This document shows, piece after piece, positions 38,466 to 46,818 of a stretch of 64,000 nucleotides of DNA. How positions within the stretch are numbered: position 1 is the stretch's first letter; each line of letters starts with the position of its first letter. The DNA lies in NCBI RefSeq assembly GCF_027912835.1, contig NZ_CP115768.1, positions 2,782,501-2,846,500 on the forward strand, in the 5' to 3' direction. Source of the stretch: Paracoccus sediminicola. Lineage in GTDB: Bacteria > Pseudomonadota > Alphaproteobacteria > Rhodobacterales > Rhodobacteraceae. The notes under the pieces are model-generated. The model ran no database searches. It had not been told where the DNA came from and saw only the letters and a list, made by a program, of their open reading frames with translations. Position numbers and translations under genes: made by a program.

Positions 38466-39388
38466 CGGAACATCAGGACAGGCCGGTCATCGCGATCATC
38501 GGCGCCGGGCTGATCGGCAGGGGCTGGTCCATCGTCTTTGCCCGCGCGGGGCTTCCGGTGCGGATCTGGGACCCCGATGCCGGATTGCGTCGCGCGCTGC
38601 CTGCGCGCATCGCGGAGATGCTGCGGGCGGTCGGCATGGCGGAGGAGGTTTGCGAACAGATCTCGGTGTTCGACAGTCTGGCAGATGCGCTTTCCGGGGC
38701 ATCCTATGTGCAGGAGAACGGGCCCGAAAAGCTGGAGGTGAAGCAGGCGCTTTTCGCCGAGATGGACGGGATCGCCGCGCCCGACACGGTCCTTGCGTCA
38801 TCCAGCTCGGCGCTTGTCGCTTCGCGTTTCGGCGAGGGACTAAAGGGCCGTGCGCGCATCCTGGTGGCGCATCCGGTTAACCCGCCCCATCTGGTGCCGG
38901 TGGTCGAACTGTGTCCCTCGCCGGACACCGCGCCCGAGGTGATGGACCGTGCCGAGGCGTTGCATCGCCGCGTCGGGCAGGTGCCGGTGCGCATGAGCCG
39001 CGAGATCGACGGTTTCATCCTGAACAGGCTTCAGGCGGTGGTGCTGGCCGAGGCGATGTCGCTGATCGGTCAGGGCATCGTCAGTGTCGAGGGTCTGGAC
39101 GACACCATGCGGCACGGGCTCGGACGACGTTGGACGCTGATGGGCCCGCTCGAGACGATCTATCTCAACGCGCCGGCTGGCGTGCCGGACTACCTTGAAC
39201 GCTACGGGCCGATGATGGCCGGGCTGGCCGACAGTGCTGCGCGGGGCGAGGCCTTTACGGCGCAGACGGCAGAACGGCTTGCGGCTGCCTTTCCCCCGGC
39301 CGATCATGTTCCTGAGCGCAGCGCGCAGCGCGATGCGAAACTGGCCGCTCTGGATCGGCATCTCAGACGATATGACACCGAGGACTAA
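38456..39388 (+). CDS. 3-hydroxyacyl-CoA dehydrogenase-like enzyme (L-carnitine dehydrogenase / lambda-crystallin family)
   Basis: A 310-residue NAD-dependent dehydrogenase. The Rossmann motif is IAIIGAGLIGRGWSIVFARAG. ASSSSALVASRF and AHPVNPPHLVPVVELCP hold the conserved Ser and His region, and EIDGFILNRLQ leads to the C-terminal domain. The GTG start at 38456 follows GGGAGG and overlaps the fused ABC gene by 10 bases. Beside a BKACE, the best guess is oxidation of a beta-hydroxy acid such as L-carnitine to its beta-keto acid; L-gulonate 3-dehydrogenase is an alternative of the same family. Confidence 0.85.
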   Translation: MAVTEHQDRPVIAIIGAGLIGRGWSIVFARAGLPVRIWDPDAGLRRALPARIAEMLRAVGMAEEVCEQISVFDSLADALSGASYVQENGPEKLEVKQALFAEMDGIAAPDTVLASSSSALVASRFGEGLKGRARILVAHPVNPPHLVPVVELCPSPDTAPEVMDRAEALHRRVGQVPVRMSREIDGFILNRLQAVVLAEAMSLIGQGIVSVEGLDDTMRHGLGRRWTLMGPLETIYLNAPAGVPDYLERYGPMMAGLADSAARGEAFTAQTAERLAAAFPPADHVPERSAQRDAKLAALDRHLRRYDTED

Positions 39389-39399
39389 GGACTGATCTC

Positions 39400-40332
39400 A
39401 TGGCCACGACACGCAAGACCATCATCACCTGCGCCGTGACAGGCGCGATCCACACGCCCTCCATGTCGCCGCATCTGCCGGTCACCGCCGAAGAGATCGC
39501 CGATGCCGCGATCGGGGCGTCCGAAGCCGGGGCGGCGATCGTCCATCTTCATGCCCGCGATCCGCAAGACGGGCGGCCCGACCAGACGCCCGAGGCGTTC
39601 AAGCCCTTTCTTCAAATCATCAAGCAGCGCAGCCCCTGCATCGTGAACATCACCACCGGCGGCGCGCCAACCATGTCCATCGAAGAGCGAATCCGCCCCG
39701 CCGAAACATGGCAGCCAGAGGTCGCCTCGCTGAATATGGGAACGATGAATTTCGGCCTGTTTCCGATGCTGAACCGTTTCGACGCCAAGCTGGAACATGA
39801 GTGGGAGCGCGAGTATCTCGGCAACAAGAACATCGTCTTTCGCAACACATTCGGCGATGTCGAGCATATTCTGACCACGCTCGGCGCGCTCGGCACGCGT
39901 TTCGAGTTCGAATGTTACGACAGTTCTCATCTCTATAATCTCAAATATTTTCTGGATGCGGGCTTCGTGAAGCCGCCGCTGTTCATCCAGACCGTGTTCG
40001 GGCTGATGGGCGGGATCGGCGCGCATCCCGAGGACGTGATGCATATGAAGCGCACCGCCGACCGGCTGTTCGGCGATCAGTATCGGTGGTCGGTCCTTGG
40101 CGCAGGGAAGAACCAGCTTCCCATCGCCGCGATCTCGGCGTCTATGGGCGGGCATGTGCGCGTCGGGCTGGAGGATTCGCTTTGGGCCGGGCCCGGAAAG
40201 CTGGCCGAAAGCAATGCCCAGCAGGTAGGGATGGTGCGGCAGATCATCGAAGGTCTCGGGCTGGAAATCGCTTCGCCGGACGAGGCGCGCGAGATCCTGT
40301 CGCTGAAAGGGGCCGATCAGGTTGCTTTCTGA
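39400..40332 (+). CDS. Beta-keto acid cleavage enzyme (BKACE, DUF849)
   Basis: A 310-residue zinc TIM-barrel enzyme that transfers acetyl units between a beta-keto acid and acetyl-CoA. Typical features: IITCAVTGAIHTPSMSPHLP at the N-terminus, AAIVHLHARDPQDGRP with the metal-binding HxH, and NITTGGAPTMSIEERI. Lies 11 bases after the dehydrogenase gene. Family members act on 3-dehydrocarnitine, 3-keto-5-aminohexanoate and several others; the partner dehydrogenase favours a 3-dehydrocarnitine-like substrate. Confidence 0.92.
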   Translation: MATTRKTIITCAVTGAIHTPSMSPHLPVTAEEIADAAIGASEAGAAIVHLHARDPQDGRPDQTPEAFKPFLQIIKQRSPCIVNITTGGAPTMSIEERIRPAETWQPEVASLNMGTMNFGLFPMLNRFDAKLEHEWEREYLGNKNIVFRNTFGDVEHILTTLGALGTRFEFECYDSSHLYNLKYFLDAGFVKPPLFIQTVFGLMGGIGAHPEDVMHMKRTADRLFGDQYRWSVLGAGKNQLPIAAISASMGGHVRVGLEDSLWAGPGKLAESNAQQVGMVRQIIEGLGLEIASPDEAREILSLKGADQVAF

Positions 40333-40438
40333 CGACAAGATATTGCCAGAATAATATTGACCGGGTTCAGCGGCTTCCGCGTGATCCCGAGTAATTTACT
40401 GTGGATAGACCTTCACCGACGGCGCTCTGACCCTTAGC

Positions 40439-40448
40439 TTGTTAACAA
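40439..40448. promoter_or_regulatory. Palindrome ahead of phosphotransferase gene
   Basis: TTGTTAACAA, a perfect 10-bp palindrome 20 bases before the ATG at 40468 and just upstream of its GGGGGAGG. Possible operator; the binding protein is unknown. Confidence 0.3.
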
Positions 40449-40467
40449 CAGCAAAAAAGGGGGAGGC

Positions 40468-41409
40468 ATGGAGCGTCAAATGCCCGAGGCAAAAGACGCG
40501 GCGCTGATCCGTGACATTGCCGCGTTTCTGTCCAGCCGCGAAAAAGGCTCCTGGCAGTTGCGACGGGTGGTCAGCCGCGATAAATCCGAGGGCTTCGAGG
40601 CCGTATTCCATGCCCGTGCTGCGGATGGTCGCCAGCTTGCCGTGAAGCAATGCGCCCATCCGCGCAAGACGATCAACGAATATCATGCGCTTCAGCGGCT
40701 CGCAGAGAGTTCGGGAGAGTCGCTTCGCGCCTTTGCATTAGATCCGCAATCTCGCTTTTTCGCGATGGAGTGGGTCGACGCGCCACTTGTCAAACAGATG
40801 ATGCATGAACCCAACCGGCTGGAACTGATCCAGGCGGCGGGCCGATGGCTGCGACGTCTTCACGACCGGACCTGGCGGACGACGCCGCTGCGTGATCCGG
40901 CGATGGAGGGCGCGCTGCTGATCGACCCGCAGGGGTCCTGCTTCCGGGAACTCGACCGCAGACTGGCCCGCCGCCGCCGCCGGCTCGGGATCCGGCGCAG
41001 CGGCCATGCTCTGCTGCATACTGATTATCATATTGGCAATATCTTCGCCGGTCCGAACGGGCTTATTCCCTTCGATCCAACGGCGCGGCGGCGCGGCATG
41101 CCGGTGTTCGATCTGGCGGATTTTCTGACCGTGTTGATGGTCTATCGCCATCACGCGGCTTTTCAGGGACGCCCATGGCCGGACAGTCGAGCCGTCGATC
41201 GCCGCGAGTTTTTGAAAGGTTACGGGCGGTTTTCATGGCCGCAGCGCCGATTAATGGGTTTTGCGCAGGATCTGAAGATCGCGCGCATGTGGCATCACCA
41301 CGCCAAGCTGCGGACGCTGACACCGCTTCAGAAGGCTGAACATGAACTTCTGGACGCCGAGATGCGCCGTCGCGGGTTGCTTCCCAAAGCGCTATCCGCA
41401 GCTGGCTAA
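40468..41409 (+). CDS. Phosphotransferase, aminoglycoside phosphotransferase (APH) fold
   Basis: A 313-residue small-molecule kinase-like protein. The Brenner motif HTDYHIGNIF near residue 187 carries the catalytic Asp and metal-binding Asn, and FDPTARRRGMPVFDLADFL provides the second metal-site Asp. The N-terminal lobe has LAVKQCAHP, with the ATP-site Lys. It has no resistance-gene neighbours. It converges on an envelope gene cluster, so a lipid or sugar substrate is more likely than an antibiotic. Confidence 0.85.
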   Translation: MERQMPEAKDAALIRDIAAFLSSREKGSWQLRRVVSRDKSEGFEAVFHARAADGRQLAVKQCAHPRKTINEYHALQRLAESSGESLRAFALDPQSRFFAMEWVDAPLVKQMMHEPNRLELIQAAGRWLRRLHDRTWRTTPLRDPAMEGALLIDPQGSCFRELDRRLARRRRRLGIRRSGHALLHTDYHIGNIFAGPNGLIPFDPTARRRGMPVFDLADFLTVLMVYRHHAAFQGRPWPDSRAVDRREFLKGYGRFSWPQRRLMGFAQDLKIARMWHHHAKLRTLTPLQKAEHELLDAEMRRRGLLPKALSAAG

Positions 41410-41419
41410 GCGCGATCGT

Positions 41420-42475
41420 TCAGCCGAATGCTGGCCCGTCCAGAACCGCACCCGCGGCACGGGCGGTATCGCTCCAGCCCGGAAGACCGGACGCAAGCCG
41501 CGCCGCCGCCCCGGAAAGCCGCGCGCGCTCATCTTCATTCTCCAGCAACTGGCGCAGAGCATCCGCGAAGCGGGCGCTGTCGTCGGGCGGCACGAGCAGG
41601 CGCACGGCCTCGGGGATCGTATCGGGGACCGCGCCGGTATCGCAGCTGACGATGGGCAGGCCATGGCTCAGAGCCTCGTCGAACACGATGCCATATCCCT
41701 CGTAGCGCGTCGCAAGCGCAAAGATCGACGCTTCGGAGAAGAGCCGTTGCAGCGCGTCATCCGGCAGCTTCCCGGCCAGTATGATCCGATCCGACGCATT
41801 GCCGCGCGAAATCATTTGCGCCAGCTCATCGGCATGATCCGGATGCCAGCGCCCGCCGACGATCACCGCGCGCCAGTCAAGATCGGCCAGTCGCGACAGG
41901 GCTGCAATCAGAATATCATGCCCCTTGCGCGGATGGAGGATCCCGACCGACAGGATCAGCGGCGGAGACACACGCGCCGTGACACGGCGCGGCTTGTCGA
42001 TTCCGGGGCGCGCGATGCTGATATGGTCGGGCGAGACGCCGTATCGCTCGACGAGGATTGACTTTGTATGCGGGCTCGGCACCAGCACATGCCGAGCGAG
42101 ACGCAGATTGTCGCGCTCGGTGCGGAACAGGTGATCGGCGCGCTGCGGATCAAGCCCGCTTTCAAGTGCCAGGGGGTGATGGATCATGGCAAGGATCGGC
42201 GCGCGGACCCGGGCCAGACCCCTCGTGGCGATGGCCCCGAAGACCAGCCCGTCGAGGATCAGCACGCGGTCCTCGGGCAGCGCCTGCAACTGATCGATCG
42301 CGGCCGCCATTTCGGCTTCCGAGGGGTCGGGGAAGCTCGCCGGAAGCTCCAGATGCTCCACATCGCGGCCCTGATCGCACAGCCCCTGCAGAAGCCGGCG
42401 CTCATAGATATAGCCCCCCGTCACCGTGTTGATATCGCCCGGTATGGCGAAGACAGCGGAGCGAAGCGTGGTCAT
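41420..42475 (-). CDS. Glycosyltransferase, group 1 (GT4)
   Basis: A 351-residue GT-B enzyme. The C-terminal domain shows LILSVGILHPRKGHDILIAA, VGGRWHPDHADEL and the E-x7-E donor motif EGYGIVFDEALSHGLPIVSC. The N-terminal acceptor domain starts AVFAIPGDINTVTGGYIYER. Its ATG overlaps the stop of the ABC permease (ATGA), an unusual coupling. No signal or membrane segment, so it is cytoplasmic and probably builds a glycolipid or glycoside. Confidence 0.9.
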   Translation of the reverse strand: MTTLRSAVFAIPGDINTVTGGYIYERRLLQGLCDQGRDVEHLELPASFPDPSEAEMAAAIDQLQALPEDRVLILDGLVFGAIATRGLARVRAPILAMIHHPLALESGLDPQRADHLFRTERDNLRLARHVLVPSPHTKSILVERYGVSPDHISIARPGIDKPRRVTARVSPPLILSVGILHPRKGHDILIAALSRLADLDWRAVIVGGRWHPDHADELAQMISRGNASDRIILAGKLPDDALQRLFSEASIFALATRYEGYGIVFDEALSHGLPIVSCDTGAVPDTIPEAVRLLVPPDDSARFADALRQLLENEDERARLSGAAARLASGLPGWSDTARAAGAVLDGPAFG

Positions 42476-44061
42476 CGCCCGACCTGTTCGGCGGCATAGA
42501 CGCTCAGCACGCGCTGTTCCAGCACGGCGACGGCGGCGTGGCACAGCACCGTGAGCAGCGCCACTGCGACGACCGAGGCCCACAGCATGTCGTAATCCGA
42601 CAGCGACGCCGACAGCGCCATCAGGCTTCCGACGCCTCGTCCGGTCGCCAGCCATTCGACCACAGTCACGGCCAGGATCGCGGCCGGCACGCTCATCCGG
42701 GCGGCCGCGAAAAAGGCAGGCAGCATCGCCGGGATGCGGACATGGATCAGCCGCCGCAGCGGGCCCGCGGCATAGCTGTCGAACACATCCATGATCTGCC
42801 CCGGCCCCTGCTTCAGCCCGTGAAGGCAGGCGACGAAGGTCGGGAAGAACACCATGACGGCGACCAGAACCACCGTGCCGAGTGCGCCGCGCCCGAGCGC
42901 CAGCACGATCAGCGGCGCCGTGGTGACAATCGGCACCGAACGGAGCGCCACCGCCACGGGCATCGCCACCGAAGCGAGCGCCGGGATCAGGATCAGCAGC
43001 ACCGCCAGCCCGGCCCCAAGTGCCAGCCCGGCCAGATAACCCGGCAGCACAAATATCGCCGTTTCGGCCAGCGCTGCGCCGAGGGTCTCGCGGGTCTGGG
43101 CTGCATCGGGGGCGAGGAACAGCGCACCCCATACGTCTCCGGGTCGCTTCGCGAAAAACCTGTTCAGCCCCAAAAGCTCCATCGCGCCCCACCAGAACAG
43201 CAGTGCCAGGCCGCCGATCACCGCGGCGCGCAGCACGACGCGCGTGACGCTGCTCGCCGGCCCGGCGGCGGGCGGGGCGAGGATCACGGGCGGCTTGTCC
43301 TGCAACACTCGCTCGGCCAGCCAGCCGATCGCGGCATAGGCGATGATCGAGATCGCCGCCGCCACGCTGGCCAAGGCCCAGATCGCGGGCACATCCATCG
43401 CTCGCAGAAACCGGACCGTCAGCACCCCCATGCCCCGTTCGGCGCCGGTGAACTCGCCCACCATTGCGCCCAGAAACGCGGCAGGCGCGGCGATCTGAAG
43501 CCCGGCGAACAGATAGGGCAGCGAGGCGCGGGCGCGGATATAGACCAGCTCGGCCCAACGCCCGCGGCCATAGCTTTGCACCAGATCGAGCCAGACCGAC
43601 GGCGCCGCGCGCAGACCGACCATCAGCGGGATCAGCGTCGTGTAATAGACCGCGAGCGCTGCCAGCCAGATCTGCGGCCCGTTCCCCGGCCCCAGAAGCA
43701 CACGCAGGATCGGGCCGGTGGCGACGAGCGGCAGGCAGAAGACCAGCAGCGCCAGCCCCATCACGGGCCTCTGCGACGAGGGCCACGCGAGCGCGATCCC
43801 GGCAAGCGCGACGGCGGCCAGATTGCCGGCGAGAAAGCCCCATGCCGCATTGCCCAGCGTCTCACCAGCGGCACGACCCAACAGCGAGGCGTTCTGCATC
43901 AGCCATCCCGAAACTTCGGACGGCGCAGCGAGGATATAGCTGCCGCTCAGCGCTTGCGCGCCCGTTTCCCATAGCATGAGCAGAAAAAGAATGCCGAGCG
44001 CGGTCGGAACGCCGCCGCGGATGCGCGCCATCCGCAGATCGGTTTGCGCCGCACCGGTCAT
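42472..44061 (-). CDS. ABC transporter permease with two fused membrane domains
   Basis: A 529-residue permease made of two BPD-transp-1 domains in tandem (about 1-260 and 280-529). Each has its own conserved EAA-like loop: YGRGRWAELVYIRARASLPY in the first, and AAGPLRRLIHVRIPAMLPAF in the second. Such tandem forms occur in SsuC/TauC/ThiX-type importers. Works with the ATPase and binding protein upstream; coupled to both neighbours by short overlaps. Confidence 0.92.
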   Translation of the reverse strand: MTGAAQTDLRMARIRGGVPTALGILFLLMLWETGAQALSGSYILAAPSEVSGWLMQNASLLGRAAGETLGNAAWGFLAGNLAAVALAGIALAWPSSQRPVMGLALLVFCLPLVATGPILRVLLGPGNGPQIWLAALAVYYTTLIPLMVGLRAAPSVWLDLVQSYGRGRWAELVYIRARASLPYLFAGLQIAAPAAFLGAMVGEFTGAERGMGVLTVRFLRAMDVPAIWALASVAAAISIIAYAAIGWLAERVLQDKPPVILAPPAAGPASSVTRVVLRAAVIGGLALLFWWGAMELLGLNRFFAKRPGDVWGALFLAPDAAQTRETLGAALAETAIFVLPGYLAGLALGAGLAVLLILIPALASVAMPVAVALRSVPIVTTAPLIVLALGRGALGTVVLVAVMVFFPTFVACLHGLKQGPGQIMDVFDSYAAGPLRRLIHVRIPAMLPAFFAAARMSVPAAILAVTVVEWLATGRGVGSLMALSASLSDYDMLWASVVAVALLTVLCHAAVAVLEQRVLSVYAAEQVGR

Positions 44062-44861
44062 TCGGCGGCCTGGCCGTGAATGCCATGCACCCCTTCGGCG
44101 AGTGCCTCGGAGACGCGGGCGGTCAGTTCCTGAAACGCCGCGCTGCGCGTGATATGGGCCCGCCGCGGACGAGGCAGGCCGATGGAAATATCCCCCACGA
44201 TCCGGGCGGGGCGCGGCGACATGACCAGCACCCGGTCGCCAAGCAGCACCGCCTCATCGACGGAATGCGTGACCAGAAGCGTGGTGGTGCCGCGTTCTTC
44301 CCACAGCCGGGGCAGCTCTTGTGCAAGCTGGCGACGGGTCAGCTCGTCCACTGCGCCGAAGGGCTCGTCCAGCAACAGCAGGCTCGGCCGGGTCACCATG
44401 GCGCGGGCAATGGCGGTGCGCTGCCGCATCCCGCCGGACAGCGCCGCGGGGCGTGTGTCGCCGAAACCGCTCAACCCGACCAGCCCGATCAAGCGCGCAA
44501 CGGCTTCCGGGTCGGCTGGCTTGCGGGCCAGTGTCCGGGCCAGGGCGATATTGCCGCTGACCGTGCGCCAGGGCAGCAGCGACGGGTCCTGGAACGCCAT
44601 CGAGATCGCCCCGCCGCGCTGCATCCGTTCAGGCGGCGCGCCACCGATGCGCACCGTGCCGCCGCTCGGCGTCTCAAGCCCTGCGACAAGGCGCAGAAGC
44701 GTGGATTTGCCGCAGCCGGAGGGTCCGACAATGGCGGTCGTGTGCCCCGCGGCAAAGGTCAGATCCAGCGGCGGCAGAACCTGGACCCCGCCCCGAAAGG
44801 CCTTGCTCAGCCCGGTGCAGACGATCTCTGGCGGCGCATCCGGGTTCGCGTCAGCTTCCAT
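44058..44861 (-). CDS. ABC transporter ATP-binding protein (SsuB/TauB/ThiZ-like)
   Basis: A 267-residue ATPase with Walker A GPSGCGKSTLLRLVAGL, Q-loop AISMAFQDPSLLPWR, signature LSGGMRQRTAIARAM and Walker B LLLLDEPFGAVDEL. H-loop VTHSVDEAVLLGDR. Energises the tandem permease; its stop overlaps the permease start by ATGA and its start overlaps the binding-protein gene by 11 bases. Confidence 0.94.
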   Translation of the reverse strand: MEADANPDAPPEIVCTGLSKAFRGGVQVLPPLDLTFAAGHTTAIVGPSGCGKSTLLRLVAGLETPSGGTVRIGGAPPERMQRGGAISMAFQDPSLLPWRTVSGNIALARTLARKPADPEAVARLIGLVGLSGFGDTRPAALSGGMRQRTAIARAMVTRPSLLLLDEPFGAVDELTRRQLAQELPRLWEERGTTTLLVTHSVDEAVLLGDRVLVMSPRPARIVGDISIGLPRPRRAHITRSAAFQELTARVSEALAEGVHGIHGQAAE

Positions 44862-45849
44862 GGATCTCTTCTAGGATCGAGCGATCCCATAGCTCTGGCG
44901 AGACCTCACGCCCAAGCAGCGCAAGGGTTTCGATATTGGCGGCGACGGTATCGTCGGTCCACCAGCCAAAGCCGTTCTCGTCGGTCAGCTCGGAAAACAT
45001 CAGCGGTACCTGCCGCTCGGCCTGGAGCTGCTGCGTCGGCAGATCCAGCCCGGCATCCGGGAACATCTCCAGCGTCAGTTGCGCCGCGGCGTCGGTGTCC
45101 CTTCGATAGGCCTCCCATCCGCGCAGTTCGCCCGCCATCAGCCCGACCAGCTCAGTGCGGCGATTGGCAAGGCTGTCCTCTGTGGCGATATAGGTCTGGC
45201 TGTGCACTGCATAGCCGTGATCGGCCATCAGCATGGTGATGCATTCGATGCCCTGAATGGCCATCGCCACCGGCAGATCGGTTTCCCAGCACAGAAGGCA
45301 GTCCACTTCGCCCGAAACCAGCGGCTGCGCAGAATACTGCGTCGGCACGATCTCGATCGCATCGATATCCACATCGTTGATGCTGCACAGCGCCTGAAGC
45401 ACCGGCGTGTTGGCCAGCGCCATGCCGATGCGCTTGCCCTCCAGATCGGCGGGCTCATTGACAGGGTTCTCGGGCAGCGAGGCGATCACGAAGGGGTTCT
45501 TCTGCATCGCCACGCAGATGATCCTGAACGGCGCCCCCTCGGCCACGGCGGCGGCGGTGTAATCCGCTGCCGAGATCCCGACGAGAGCATTGCCAGACAC
45601 GACTGGCGGTTCCACCGGCGCGTTCGGTCCGCCCTGCTGCAGCGCGACCTCCAGCCCGGCATCGCGCCAGAAACCCCGGTCCTGCGCGATATAGCTGCCA
45701 GCAAACTGCACGGAATGCAGCCAGGACAGTTGCAGGCTCACCGGCGTCTGTGCAGCCGCCCGCATCGGGCGCATCCCCAGGGGCAGCGCGGCCAGCCCGG
45801 CACCGCCCGCCGCCAGAAGACGGCGTCTCGTCAAAAATGTCATGCTCAT
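44851..45849 (-). CDS. ABC transporter substrate-binding protein (NMT1/THI5-like)
   Basis: A 332-residue binding protein. The N-terminus carries a twin-arginine signal (TRRRLLAAGGAGLAALPLG). The mature part begins with the THI5-like VSLQLSWLHSVQFAGSYIAQ, then QQGGPNAPVEPPVVSGNALVG in pieces, as in pyrimidine (HMP precursor) and alkanesulfonate binding proteins. The start at 45849 has GGAG nearby; an ATG 6 bases downstream is equally possible. The ligand may be a thiamine precursor or other heterocycle. Confidence 0.87.
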   Translation of the reverse strand: MSMTFLTRRRLLAAGGAGLAALPLGMRPMRAAAQTPVSLQLSWLHSVQFAGSYIAQDRGFWRDAGLEVALQQGGPNAPVEPPVVSGNALVGISAADYTAAAVAEGAPFRIICVAMQKNPFVIASLPENPVNEPADLEGKRIGMALANTPVLQALCSINDVDIDAIEIVPTQYSAQPLVSGEVDCLLCWETDLPVAMAIQGIECITMLMADHGYAVHSQTYIATEDSLANRRTELVGLMAGELRGWEAYRRDTDAAAQLTLEMFPDAGLDLPTQQLQAERQVPLMFSELTDENGFGWWTDDTVAANIETLALLGREVSPELWDRSILEEIHGS

Positions 45850-45915
45850 GCCGGGGCTCCGCTCTGGTTGGGTCAAAGGCCAATATCGGAGTAACGGTCG
45901 GGAGAAATGATTAGT

Positions 45916-46818
45916 TCAATCCCGTGACACCCTGCGGCGAGTTGTCGCCAGCAAAATCGCGATGCCGGGCAGCGTGCTGACCAGAAAGACCAGCCCGAAA
46001 GCGATACTCGCGGCGAGCCCTGCCTCGCTGCTTGCACCGGCCAGTGGAAAAAGCGCCGCCGCCGCGCCTTCGCGCAGGCCCCAGCCGCTGATCGAGATCG
46101 GCAGCAGCATGGTGGTGATGATCAACGGTACCAGCACCATCAACGCCGAAAGCGGCAATGCGGTGCCGGTTGCGCGGGCGCAGGCGTCGAAGGCCAGAAG
46201 ATTTGCCGTGGCGGTGCCAAGGCTCAGCGCGATCTGCAGGGGCAGAACCTCGCGGCCCATGGACCGGCCGACGGCAATGCGCAGATGGCGCATCCTCTCG
46301 CCAGGCAGATACAGCAAGGCCAGCGTCAGGATCAGGATCGCAGCGGCGATGGCGGAGACAAGCCCGAGAACCGCTGTCGGCAAGCCAAGCCCGCCCGGCA
46401 CAAGCGTGACCGCCAGCACCGCCGTCAGCATCATGCCGAAGATCGCGGCCTGACCTGCCATGCGTTCGATCACCACGGCCTCGGCGGCGCGGGTCAGCCC
46501 GGCGGCCCGGCGCGAGCGCACCGCCCGACCCATATCGCCCAGAACGCCGCCGGGGAGGGATTGGTTGACGATCTGGGCAAGATAATACTCCCTCACCGCA
46601 AGCGATGGCGGGATGCGCAGCCCGAGTTGCCGGGCGGTCAGCCTCCACCTCGCCGCAGAAAGCAGGGTCTGCGCGGACAAGATCAGCAGCGCCGCGATCA
46701 GCCAGCCCGGCCGCGCCTCGCGGAGCAGATGCAGTGCCGCCTTGCCGTCAAGCCGCATCCACAGCAGCGCCATCAGCGCAAGCGCCACGCCAATCTGCAG
46801 AAGGCGGCGCGTCGTCAT
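45916..46818 (-). CDS. Lysylphosphatidylglycerol synthase TM-region family protein (flippase-like)
   Basis: A 300-residue polytopic membrane protein of the AglD/MprF N-terminal domain family (UPF0104). It contains several hydrophobic helices and the family stretch YYLAQIVNQSLPGGVLGDMG near residue 85, followed by a basic patch RAVRSRRAAGL. Such proteins are suspected to flip or transport lipids. Overlaps the sulfatase-fold gene by ATGA. Confidence 0.88.
   Translation of the reverse strand: MTTRRLLQIGVALALMALLWMRLDGKAALHLLREARPGWLIAALLILSAQTLLSAARWRLTARQLGLRIPPSLAVREYYLAQIVNQSLPGGVLGDMGRAVRSRRAAGLTRAAEAVVIERMAGQAAIFGMMLTAVLAVTLVPGGLGLPTAVLGLVSAIAAAILILTLALLYLPGERMRHLRIAVGRSMGREVLPLQIALSLGTATANLLAFDACARATGTALPLSALMVLVPLIITTMLLPISISGWGLREGAAAALFPLAGASSEAGLAASIAFGLVFLVSTLPGIAILLATTRRRVSRD

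Noticed and set aside
41420..43843. 807-residue frame running through the ABC permease into the glycosyltransferase
   Set aside because: Its first ~455 residues are an off-frame reading of the permease; the true glycosyltransferase begins at 42475.
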